From Streptomyces spinosus (GTDB taxonomy: Bacteria; Actinomycetota; Actinomycetes; Streptomycetales; Streptomycetaceae), in NCBI RefSeq assembly GCF_020400655.1, contig NZ_JAINRC010000001.1:434001-498000 (forward strand): a DNA stretch of 64,000 nucleotides, given 5' to 3'. Positions 38,678 to 45,967 of the stretch are shown in pieces (position 1 is the first letter of the stretch; every line of letters begins with the position of its first letter). The notes beneath the pieces are model-generated. The model was not told the DNA's origin and did no database searches. It saw only the letters and a program-made list of their open reading frames with translations. A program made the position numbers and the translations under genes.

Positions 38678-39877
38678 TCAGCGCAGCGGGTGCGCCGTGT
38701 CCCCGTTGCCGTCCTCGCCCCCGGCGCGCCCGCTGCCCCCGGCCCGCCCGTTCCCCTTGTGCGCGTGGTGCGGGTTCTTCGCGTGGGTGCGCAGGCGGGC
38801 CGTCACGTCCTCCGGGGGCAGGAAGCGGGACCAGCGCTCGGGGAACTCGGAGGGCATGTCGGGGTCGTCGGGGTCGGGGTCCCGGACCGCAGCGGCGCGG
38901 GCGACGTACTCGGCGACCTGCGCGTGCCGCACCCGCTCGTTGGCCTCGCGCGCGGCGGCCGTGGCCGCGGCCGGCCACACCCGGTCGATGGCCGCGTTGA
39001 CGGCCGCGCCGACGAGCACGGCGAACGCGGACACACCGATCCACAGCAGGACGGCGACGGCGGCGGCGAGCGAGCCGTAGATGGTGGCGCCCTCGATGGT
39101 GCTGGTGAGGTAGATGCGCAGCAGGAAACTGCCGAGGACCCACATGGCGAGGGCGACCAGCGCGCCGGGCACGTCCTCGATCCAGGGGGAGCGGACCGGC
39201 ACGGACACGTGGTAGAGCGTCGTCAGGAAGACGATGGACAGGACGATCACGACCGGCCAGTACAGGACCTGGACGACCGTCTCCGACCAGGGCAGGATCC
39301 GCACCACCGCGTCCGGCCCGGCCACCATCAGCGGCAGCGCCACCGAGCCGATCAGCAGCGCCACGATGAACAGCAGGAACGCCATGATCCGGGTCTTGAC
39401 GATGCCCCGGACACCGTCGAGGCCGTACATGACGGTGATGGTGTCGATGAAGACGTTCACCGCGCGGGAACCCGACCACAGCGCGAACAGGAAGCCGATG
39501 GAGATGACGTCGGGCCGGCCGCCCTTCATCACGTCGTGCAGGATCGGCTCGGCGATGTCCTTGACGCCCTTGTCGGACAGCACCGTGCGGGAGGCCTCCA
39601 GGAGGTTGGTCTCCAGGCTGTGGATGGTGTCGGCGCCGGTCCAGTCGTCGACGTAGCCGAGCAGTCCGATCAGGCTCAGCAGCAGCGGCGGCACGGACAG
39701 CAGCGTGAAGAACGCCGCCTCGGCCGCCAGCCCCAGGATGCGGTACTCCATGCAGGAGTTGACGGTGTCCTTGAGCAACAGCCAGGCGGTCCGGCGCTTG
39801 GAGACGTTCCGGTAGAGGGCTCTGGCGCGGTGGAGCCGGCCGGCCGGCCGCTCGGGGGTTTCACTTGCTGGCTGCAC
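38678..39877 (-). CDS. YihY/UPF0761 (BrkB-like) inner-membrane protein
   Basis: 399 residues. Six hydrophobic segments fit the YihY fold: about 48-75, 118-137, 162-186, 200-224, 237-260 and 270-295, with the family motifs AAEAAFFTLLSVPPLLL and LWSGSRAVNVFIDTITVMYG. The C-terminal 100 residues are cytoplasmic, charged and then Gly/His-rich. Not a ribonuclease, despite the old RNase BN name; function unsettled, possibly transport or envelope-related. Divergent from the aidB gene over 141 bases. Confidence 0.9.
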   Translation of the reverse strand: MQPASETPERPAGRLHRARALYRNVSKRRTAWLLLKDTVNSCMEYRILGLAAEAAFFTLLSVPPLLLSLIGLLGYVDDWTGADTIHSLETNLLEASRTVLSDKGVKDIAEPILHDVMKGGRPDVISIGFLFALWSGSRAVNVFIDTITVMYGLDGVRGIVKTRIMAFLLFIVALLIGSVALPLMVAGPDAVVRILPWSETVVQVLYWPVVIVLSIVFLTTLYHVSVPVRSPWIEDVPGALVALAMWVLGSFLLRIYLTSTIEGATIYGSLAAAVAVLLWIGVSAFAVLVGAAVNAAIDRVWPAAATAAAREANERVRHAQVAEYVARAAAVRDPDPDDPDMPSEFPERWSRFLPPEDVTARLRTHAKNPHHAHKGNGRAGGSGRAGGEDGNGDTAHPLR

Positions 39878-40018
39878 GTCCTAAAGGTAGCCGCCGCACC
39901 GGCCCGTCCTCACCTTCCGGGGGCGATCACCGGGGGACGCATCGGCGGACGCGTCGATTTCCGGCACTGTGGCACTCCGGGAGCCATCACCGCCGCCGTC
40001 CCGGGTAGGTTCGCAACC

Positions 40019-41653
40019 ATGGCAGGCACCTCCACCCACACCGTGACGAACCAGCCGCCGCCGCTGGCCGGCTACGACGTCTTCACCGCCGACCGGGCCC
40101 TCGTCGAGGCCGTCGACCGGTACACCGGAGCCGATGTACTGGAGGAGGTGCGCGCCGAGCTGTCCGCGCTCGGCCGGGCCGCCGGTTCGGCGCAACTGCA
40201 CGAGTGGGCGGCGCAGGCGAACGAGCATCCGCCCCGACTGCGCAGCCACGACCGGTACGGCCACCGGATCGACGAGGTCGACTTCCACCCGGCCTGGCAC
40301 CGGCTGCTCGGCAAGGGCGTCTCGGCCGGGCTGACCGGCGCCTGGGCGCGCCCGTCGGGGCACGTGCGCCGGGCGGCCGGGTTCCTGGTCTGGACGCAGG
40401 TCGAGGCGGGCACCTGCTGCCCGCTGTCGATGACGCACGCGGCCGTGCCCGCCCTGCGCGCCGACGCGGAGCTGGCCGCCGAGTGGGAGCCCCGGCTGGT
40501 GTCCACGATCTACGACCGGGAGCTGCGGCCGGCCGGCCGGAAGCCCGGCGCCCTGTTCGGCATGGGCATGACCGAGAAGCAGGGCGGCAGCGACGTCCGC
40601 GCGAACACCACCGCGGCACGGCCCCTCGCGGAGGACGGCACGTACGTGCTGACCGGGCACAAGTGGTTCTGCTCGGCGCCGATGTCGGACGCGTTCCTGG
40701 TGCTCGCGCAGGCCCCCGGCGGGCTCACCTGCTTCCTGGTCCCGCGGGTCCTGCCCGACGGCACCCGCAACGTCTTCCGGATCCAGCGGCTGAAGGACAA
40801 GCTGGGCAACCGTGCGAACGCCTCCGCGGAGGTCGAGTTCGACGGCACCTGGGCGCGCCGGGTCGGCGACGAGGGACGCGGGGTGCACACGATCATCGGA
40901 ATGGTCGCCGCGACCCGGCTGGACTGCGCGCTCGGCTCGGCGGGACTGATGCGGCAGGCGGTGGCGCAGGCCGTGCACCACTGCGCGCACCGGGAGGCGT
41001 TCGGCGGGAAACTGGTCGACAAGCCGCTGATGCGCAACGTCCTCGCCGATCTGGCGCTGGAGTCGGAGGCGGCGACCGCGCTCGCGCTGCGGCTTGCCGC
41101 GGCCTGGGACGACGGTGGCGAGCAGGAGCGGGCCTTCCTGCGGCTCGCGGTGCCGGCGGCGAAGTACTGGATCACCAAGCGCTGCGCCCCGGTGGCCGTG
41201 GAGGCCGCCGAGTGCCTGGGCGGCAACGGGTACGTGGAGGAGTCCGGTCTGCCCCGGCTGGTGCGGGAGTCACCGCTGAACTCCATCTGGGAGGGCGCGG
41301 GGAACGTGCAGGCGCTGGACGTGGTGCGGGCGCTGCGGCGGGAACCGGCCGCGCTGGACGCCTGCCTCACCGAGATCGGCCGGGCGCACGGCGCGGACCA
41401 CCGGCTGGACCGGGCGGTGAAGGACCTGTTCACCGAACTCGCCGACCTGGACGGTGTCGAGGCACGTGCCCGGCGCCTGGCGGAACGGCTCGCGCTGGTC
41501 CTCCAGGGTTCCCTGCTGGTGCGGTACGCCCCGCCGGAGGTGGCCGACGCCTTCTGCGCCTCCCGCCTGGGCGGCGACCACGGCGCGTCCTTCGGCACGC
41601 TGCCGGCGGGCCTGGACCTGGAGTCGGTGGTGGACCGGGCGCGGCCCGCCTGA
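40019..41653 (+). CDS. aidB: AidB-type acyl-CoA dehydrogenase homologue (DNA alkylation response)
   Basis: 544 residues; FAD protein of the acyl-CoA-dehydrogenase superfamily. The layout is that of E. coli AidB: N-terminal NQPPPLAGYDVFTADRALVEAV, FAD/substrate loops FGMGMTEKQGGSDVRAN and TGHKWFCSAPMSDAF, helical SAGLMRQAVAQAVHHCAHREAFG, and ECLGGNGYVEESGLPRLVRESPLNSIWEGAGN. AidB is induced by alkylation through Ada and binds DNA. A -10-like TAGGTT ends eight bases before the ATG and there is no ribosome-binding site, so the mRNA is probably leaderless. The window's Ada/Ogt pair could control it (inference). Confidence 0.92.
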   Translation: MAGTSTHTVTNQPPPLAGYDVFTADRALVEAVDRYTGADVLEEVRAELSALGRAAGSAQLHEWAAQANEHPPRLRSHDRYGHRIDEVDFHPAWHRLLGKGVSAGLTGAWARPSGHVRRAAGFLVWTQVEAGTCCPLSMTHAAVPALRADAELAAEWEPRLVSTIYDRELRPAGRKPGALFGMGMTEKQGGSDVRANTTAARPLAEDGTYVLTGHKWFCSAPMSDAFLVLAQAPGGLTCFLVPRVLPDGTRNVFRIQRLKDKLGNRANASAEVEFDGTWARRVGDEGRGVHTIIGMVAATRLDCALGSAGLMRQAVAQAVHHCAHREAFGGKLVDKPLMRNVLADLALESEAATALALRLAAAWDDGGEQERAFLRLAVPAAKYWITKRCAPVAVEAAECLGGNGYVEESGLPRLVRESPLNSIWEGAGNVQALDVVRALRREPAALDACLTEIGRAHGADHRLDRAVKDLFTELADLDGVEARARRLAERLALVLQGSLLVRYAPPEVADAFCASRLGGDHGASFGTLPAGLDLESVVDRARPA

Positions 41654-41684
41654 CCTGGCGTACCCGGCCGGGGTCCCGGAGGGA

Positions 41685-41718
41685 GGGGGTGGTGCTGCGC
41701 CGACACGGCACCACCCCC
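41685..41718 (+). terminator. Terminator hairpin after aidB
   Basis: GGGGGTGGTGC (41685-41695) pairs with GCACCACCCCC (41708-41718) around a 12-base loop, 31 bases after the aidB stop. Confidence 0.85.
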
Positions 41719-41760
41719 CACCACCTGGGTCAAGTCTCGGCCAGGCAGCGGAGGTTCACC

Positions 41761-41780
41761 AGGGTTGCAGAGGGTTGCAA
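41761..41780. repeat. Direct repeat AGGGTTGCA x2 upstream of the GAF regulator
   Basis: AGGGTTGCA occurs at 41761-41769 and 41771-41779, ten bases apart, i.e. on the same helical face. It lies about 140 bases before the GAF-protein start. Candidate activator or autoregulatory site. Confidence 0.4.
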
Positions 41781-41916
41781 CTTATGGGGGCACATGCGCG
41801 GAGTCTGTGCCTCCGCCATGTCCGGAACGGCAGTATGAGAGGCACGGCCGGACCGGAAACCGCCGCCCGGACGGCTGGGCACGTGTCTTTCGACGCCCCT
41901 TTCCGGGAGGACCGCA

Positions 41917-43227
41917 GTGGTGAACCCGCCGATGAACGTGGCGCGCCTGGCCGCCGTGGACGCGGCGCAGGCGGCGCGGGTGCTGAGCGAGGTGCGCGAG
42001 GCCACGCTGGCCGGTCAGCGCACGCGGCTGGCGCCCCGTCCCGTGATCGAGCAGTCGTGGGGACGGATGCTGCGCAGTGGCGTCGACCCCGAACGCGATT
42101 TCAGGTCCGGGCTGTTGCCCTCGGACGAGGTGCGGCGCCGGCGGGAGGAGTCACCGCTGCGGCACGTCCTGCCGGTGCTGCGGGAGGGGCTGCTTTCGGT
42201 CGCGGACGTCGCCCGGCACATCATGGTCGTCGCGGACGCCGACGGGCGCGTGCTGTGGCGGGAGGGTGCGCCGTCGGTCCTGCGGAAGGCCGACGGGCTC
42301 GGCTTCGAACTCGGCGCGGACTGGCGGGAAGACGTCGTCGGCACCAACGGGGTGGGCACCCCGGCGGTGGTACGGCGGCCGGTCCAGGTGTTCGCCGGCG
42401 AGCACTTCGTACGGTCGCACGTGTCGTGGACGTGCTCGGGCGCGCCGATCACCGATCCGCGGGACGGGCGGCTGCTCGGCGTGGTGGACGTCAGCGGCCC
42501 GCTGGAGACCATGCATCCGGCGACCCTCGCCTGGGTGGACTCGGTCGCCAAGCTGGCCGAGGCCCGGCTGCGGGAGCTTCATCTCGCCTCCCTGGAGGGG
42601 CTGCGGGCGGTGGCGGCGCCGGTGCTGGCCCGGCTGCCCGGGCGGGCGCTGGTGGTGGACCGCGACGGCTGGGCGGCGGCCGTGACCGGGATGCCGTACG
42701 TGCGGCGGGTGACGCTGCCCAGGGCGCTGGCGCCGGGCCGCCGGTGGCTGCCCTCGCTCGGTTCCTGCGCGGTGGAGCCGCTGGCCGGGGGCTGGCTGCT
42801 GCGGGCGGAGGAGGAGCCGCGCGCCGGTGCCGCCCGGATCGTGCTGGACCTCGGCCGGCCGGGCCGCCGCATGGTGACGGTCACGGCCTCGGCGGGTTCC
42901 TGGTCGCGGGAACTGAGCCCGCGCCATGCCGAGTTGCTGTTCCTGCTCGCCGAGCACCGTGCCGGGCGGGGGGCGGCAGAGCTGGCCGGGGATCTGTTCG
43001 GCGATCCGTCCCGGACGGTGACCGTACGGGCCGAGATGTCCAGGATCCGCAGGTATCTTGGGGAACTCCTGCAGCACCGGCCGTATCGTTTCCGTGACGA
43101 TGTGGAAGTGGACGTGATCCTTCCGGAGGATTCGTCCCACCTGCTTCCCGAGTCGACAGCACCAGCGGTGACCCGTAAGCGGAATGCTGTGCACGACGCC
43201 CCGAGCGGGCGGCCCGGACGAGCGTGA
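41917..43227 (+). CDS. GAF-domain transcriptional regulator
   Basis: 436 residues. The N-terminal region resembles the AcoR-type signal-input segment (PVIEQSWGRMLRSGVDPERDF, about 42-62) followed by a GAF domain (LLSVADVARHIMVVADADGRVLWREG ... WREDVVGTNGVGTP ... GAPITDPRDGRLLGVVDVSG). No AAA+ sigma-54 domain follows; instead the C-terminus has a winged-HTH-like region (SPRHAELLFLLAEHRAGRGAAELAGDLF ... EMSRIRRYLG). This Streptomyces version therefore acts with sigma-70-type polymerase. GGGAGG precedes the GTG at 41917. Such regulators often control aldehyde or alcohol dehydrogenases; no target adjoins. Confidence 0.83.
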   Translation: MVNPPMNVARLAAVDAAQAARVLSEVREATLAGQRTRLAPRPVIEQSWGRMLRSGVDPERDFRSGLLPSDEVRRRREESPLRHVLPVLREGLLSVADVARHIMVVADADGRVLWREGAPSVLRKADGLGFELGADWREDVVGTNGVGTPAVVRRPVQVFAGEHFVRSHVSWTCSGAPITDPRDGRLLGVVDVSGPLETMHPATLAWVDSVAKLAEARLRELHLASLEGLRAVAAPVLARLPGRALVVDRDGWAAAVTGMPYVRRVTLPRALAPGRRWLPSLGSCAVEPLAGGWLLRAEEEPRAGAARIVLDLGRPGRRMVTVTASAGSWSRELSPRHAELLFLLAEHRAGRGAAELAGDLFGDPSRTVTVRAEMSRIRRYLGELLQHRPYRFRDDVEVDVILPEDSSHLLPESTAPAVTRKRNAVHDAPSGRPGRA

Positions 43228-43381
43228 CCGGCCGTCCCGCACGTGCGTCTTCCGCCCATCTGCGCGGTCTTGGCCCTGCGCGGCTCCTTCCTGCCGTAGC
43301 ATCCCGTACGGGCCTCCCCACCTGCTCCTCGCGTCAACCCACGGATCGTGAGACGCAGTTGGCCCGCCCTCTGGAGGAGAG

Positions 43382-44716
43382 ATGAAGCATCGCGGCCGAC
43401 ACCGCCGACGCAGACGGGGCGCGGCGCTGCGCGCGGTCCTGACCGGCACCGCGCTCGCGCTCACCGCCGCGGCCACCCTGATCAGCGCCTCCCAGGCCGA
43501 CGTCACCGACGACCCGGGCGCGCTGAAGCAACTGACCTCCCCGGCGGACACCAGCCGGCTCCGCCTCCAGGAGCACCGGGTCCCCGCGCGCTCCCTGGAC
43601 CGGCTCGCCGCCGCGATGGGCCACCCGGTCGGCGTGGACGCGGTGCTCCGGAGCACCGACCGGACCATGCGCGAGGGCGACGGCTGCTCCGCCGGCGACC
43701 GCGCCTCCCTGCCCGTCGCCCCGGCCGCCTCCCGCGCCTACTGCTGGGACCCGGCCGACACCGCCACCGGCGACTGGCGGCCCGCCTCGGTGACCACCTC
43801 CGGGGACGCCGACGAGGACGGCGTCTGGGGCACCCACCGGGTCGTCCTCGCCGGCTGGACCCACCGCGCCACCACCGGCCGCCCCGCCGAGCACGGTCTC
43901 GCCCGGGTCGCCTTCGTCGACGCGGACGACCCCGCCCACCTCTCCTACCGCTGGGTGCTCCTGGTGGTGCCGGTCGACGGCGGCCGAAACTACCGGGGCC
44001 TGGCCTCCGGCCTCTCCGGCATGGTCTGGCACCGGAACAAGCTGCTGGTCACCACCACGGCCGGCGGGGCCGACGCGCTCTACGTCTACGACCTGGACCG
44101 CATCCAGCGCACCACGGTCGACGGGCCGGCGATCGGCCGCGTGGCCGGCGGCTGGTCCGCCGACGGCCACGACTTCGTGCTGCCCGCGGTCGCTTCGTAC
44201 CGTTTCACCTCCGGCCGCTGCGCCCCCTCGGGGCCGCCCTGTCCCGGCGCGCTCGCCCTCGGCCGCGGTACGACGTCCGACAGCCTGGTCGCCGCGGAGT
44301 GGACCACGCCCGGCGGCGACCGGCGCGCCCGGCTGTGGCGGTACGCCTTCAGCGACGATCCGGCGCGCCCCGGGCCGCTCGCCACGGACGCCTGGGGGCG
44401 CGTGGACGCGGTCGAGGCGTACCGGACCCGGGCGGACGGGATCCGGGGCCTGCTGTCGTACAGCAAGCCCGGGGCGGACCGGCCGTCCTGGTATGTGGGA
44501 CGGCTGCCCGAGTCGCAGGACGGGCATGGCGGGCTGTGGCGGCAGGACACCCGGGGTGCCCGGGCGGCCCGCTGCGGCGCCGACGCCTCGGACCGCTGCT
44601 GGGCCCAGGACGCGGGCTCCCTCTCCTACTGGCAGGAGACCGGCGAGGTGTGGTCGCTGTCCGACCGCATGCTGTTCGCGCTGCCGCTCGCCGAGCTCGA
44701 CCGCTCCCTGGACTGA
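43382..44716 (+). CDS. Secreted hypothetical protein
   Basis: 444 residues. Very basic N-terminus (MKHRGRHRRRRRGAALRAV) followed by a hydrophobic stretch and AxA-like site near 36-40: a signal peptide, possibly Tat-exported (RRRRRG), although no clean twin-arginine consensus is present. The mature part is beta-rich with recurring Trp/Gly strands (VWHRNKLLVTTTAGGADALYVYDL), compatible with a beta-propeller, and has six or more cysteines. GGAGGAG lies two bases before the ATG, unusually close. Known as an uncharacterised Streptomyces secreted protein; function unknown. Confidence 0.8.
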   Translation: MKHRGRHRRRRRGAALRAVLTGTALALTAAATLISASQADVTDDPGALKQLTSPADTSRLRLQEHRVPARSLDRLAAAMGHPVGVDAVLRSTDRTMREGDGCSAGDRASLPVAPAASRAYCWDPADTATGDWRPASVTTSGDADEDGVWGTHRVVLAGWTHRATTGRPAEHGLARVAFVDADDPAHLSYRWVLLVVPVDGGRNYRGLASGLSGMVWHRNKLLVTTTAGGADALYVYDLDRIQRTTVDGPAIGRVAGGWSADGHDFVLPAVASYRFTSGRCAPSGPPCPGALALGRGTTSDSLVAAEWTTPGGDRRARLWRYAFSDDPARPGPLATDAWGRVDAVEAYRTRADGIRGLLSYSKPGADRPSWYVGRLPESQDGHGGLWRQDTRGARAARCGADASDRCWAQDAGSLSYWQETGEVWSLSDRMLFALPLAELDRSLD

Positions 44717-45058
44717 CGGCCGGCCCCGCCGCCGGGCTCCGGACACGTCGTCCCGCCCGGCCCCCGGGGACCGCCCCACCCCTCGCCACCGGAGGCAGGC
44801 GCGCACCGCTCCACCGGGGCCGGCCGCACCCGCCGGCTCCGGGAGCGACCGCGCCCCTCGACTGGGAGGACGGCCCGGCCCGTCGGCCCGGACGGGCCGA
44901 CACGCGCGTCCCCCGGCTCGGACGGGCAGTCGTGCCTCCGGCACCAGGGGTGGGGTGGTGCCTTGTCCCCCGGGGCCGGGTCCTCGTGCCGCTCGGCTCC
45001 GGACCGTGTTGCCGGATCCGATCGACAGACCGGGCCGCGGGATGGTTCCCTGGCCCGC
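44717..45058. other. Intergenic region with a hairpin
   Basis: 342 bases without a credible gene. GTCGGCCC (44882-44889) pairs with GGGCCGAC (44894-44901) around GGAC, a probable terminator for the secreted-protein gene although 165 bases downstream. Nothing else seen. Confidence 0.5.
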
Positions 45059-45631
45059 ATGAGCAGCGCCCCTGTCACCACCTGGTCCCTCGAGCAGACA
45101 TCCCCGGCCGACCTCCTGCCCGCCGCCGCCCCCGACGGCGACGTCCGGATCGTCCGCGCCGAGGTGCCCTCCCCCGAGTTCAGCCGGTTCCTGTACGCCT
45201 CGGTGGGCGGCGACATCCGCTGGACGGACCGGCTGGGCTGGACCTACGCGCGGTGGCGGGAGTACCTGGAGCGGCCCGGCGTGGAGACCTGGGTGGCCTA
45301 CGACCACGGCACCCCGGCCGGCTACGTCGAGTTGGAGGCGCAGGACGAGGGCGCGGTCGAGATCGTCTACTTCGGGCTGATCCCCGCCTTCCGCGGCCGG
45401 CGCATCGGCGGCCACCTGCTGGCGTACGGGACGGCCCGCGCGTGGGACCTGGCCGAGCGGTGGCCCGCGCGGACGCCGACGAAGCGGGTATGGCTGCACA
45501 CGTGCAGCAAGGACGGCGAGTTCGCGATGGCCAACTACCAGCGGCGTGGCTTCAAGCTGTTCGACACCAGGGTGGAGCTGGAACCGGACGTGGCGACGCC
45601 GGGGCCCTGGCCCGGTGCCTACCCCGCCTGA
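45059..45631 (+). CDS. GNAT-family N-acetyltransferase
   Basis: 190 residues. Acetyl-CoA-binding fold: VAYDHGTPAGYVELEAQDEGAVEIVYFGLIPAFRGRRIGGHLLAYGTARAWD (motif A, R-x2-R/G-x-IG), then the motif-B strand KRVWLHTCSKDGEFAMANYQRRGFKLF. The substrate is unknown. The ATG at 45059 is chosen because homology begins just after it; the frame is open to 44963. No clear ribosome-binding site. Confidence 0.87.
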   Translation: MSSAPVTTWSLEQTSPADLLPAAAPDGDVRIVRAEVPSPEFSRFLYASVGGDIRWTDRLGWTYARWREYLERPGVETWVAYDHGTPAGYVELEAQDEGAVEIVYFGLIPAFRGRRIGGHLLAYGTARAWDLAERWPARTPTKRVWLHTCSKDGEFAMANYQRRGFKLFDTRVELEPDVATPGPWPGAYPA

Positions 45632-45670
45632 CCTGCCGGGACAAGCCCTCCGGCGACGCATGTGAGCGAC

Positions 45671-45705
45671 GACACCCTTGTTCCACATTCCGGGACAAGG
45701 GTGTC
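45671..45705 (+). terminator. Strong hairpin between the GNAT gene and the sulfur operon
   Basis: GACACCCTTGT (45671-45681) pairs perfectly with ACAAGGGTGTC (45695-45705), extendable by an inner CC/GG. 39 bases after the GNAT stop and 53 before the leader peptide. Terminator, or an operator of the sulfate operon. Confidence 0.65.
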
Positions 45706-45758
45706 CGCATGATGGATGAAGCTGGACTGTGTCCAGATCGCCGTGACACGCTTCCGTC

Positions 45759-45842
45759 ATGTCCGGAACTGGAATTGCCTTGGTGAGTCGGCGGCACGTC
45801 GACCTCGGCCGCATGTCCAGCGCCATCTGTCCGGCGAGCTGA
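45759..45842 (+). CDS. 27-residue leader peptide of the sulfate-assimilation operon
   Basis: ATG at 45759, TGA at 45840-45842. The peptide carries RRHVDLGRMSSAIC, the pattern of the actinobacterial 'putative leader peptide' family found ahead of sulfur-metabolism genes, with the single Cys four residues from the end. Cysteine-dependent stalling or slow decoding on such leaders is thought to set expression of the genes below. A palindrome CTGGAC-TGT-GTCCAG (45722-45736) lies in its promoter region, and a 9-bp hairpin follows 40 bases after its stop. Too short for most gene callers. Confidence 0.75.
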   Translation: MSGTGIALVSRRHVDLGRMSSAICPAS

Positions 45843-45882
45843 CGCCTCCCAGCACCGCCGTTCCCCTTTGCCCCTGATCACG

Positions 45883-45920
45883 TGTGCGCAATGACGCGCG
45901 TCCCTGCCGCATGCGCACAC
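45883..45920 (+). promoter_or_regulatory. Hairpin between leader peptide and sulfite reductase
   Basis: GTGTGCGCA (45883-45891) pairs perfectly with TGCGCACAC (45912-45920) around a 20-base loop; the sulfite reductase ATG is 47 bases further. Its position downstream of the leader fits an attenuator or a translation-controlling element. Confidence 0.5.
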
Positions 45921-45967
45921 ACGCGCAGGTCAGCCGCTCACCCGCCTGTCCCGAAGGACGTACCTCC

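Noticed and set aside
37955..40018. Upstream extension of the aidB frame for about 690 codons
   Set aside because: It lies opposite the AraC and YihY genes and has repetitive Gly/Arg/Asp composition; AidB homology begins at the ATG at 40019.
41794..41838. 14-codon frame (MRGVCASAM...) upstream of the GAF regulator as a leader peptide
   Set aside because: Too short, lacks the RRHVDL pattern, and is not near a sulfur gene.
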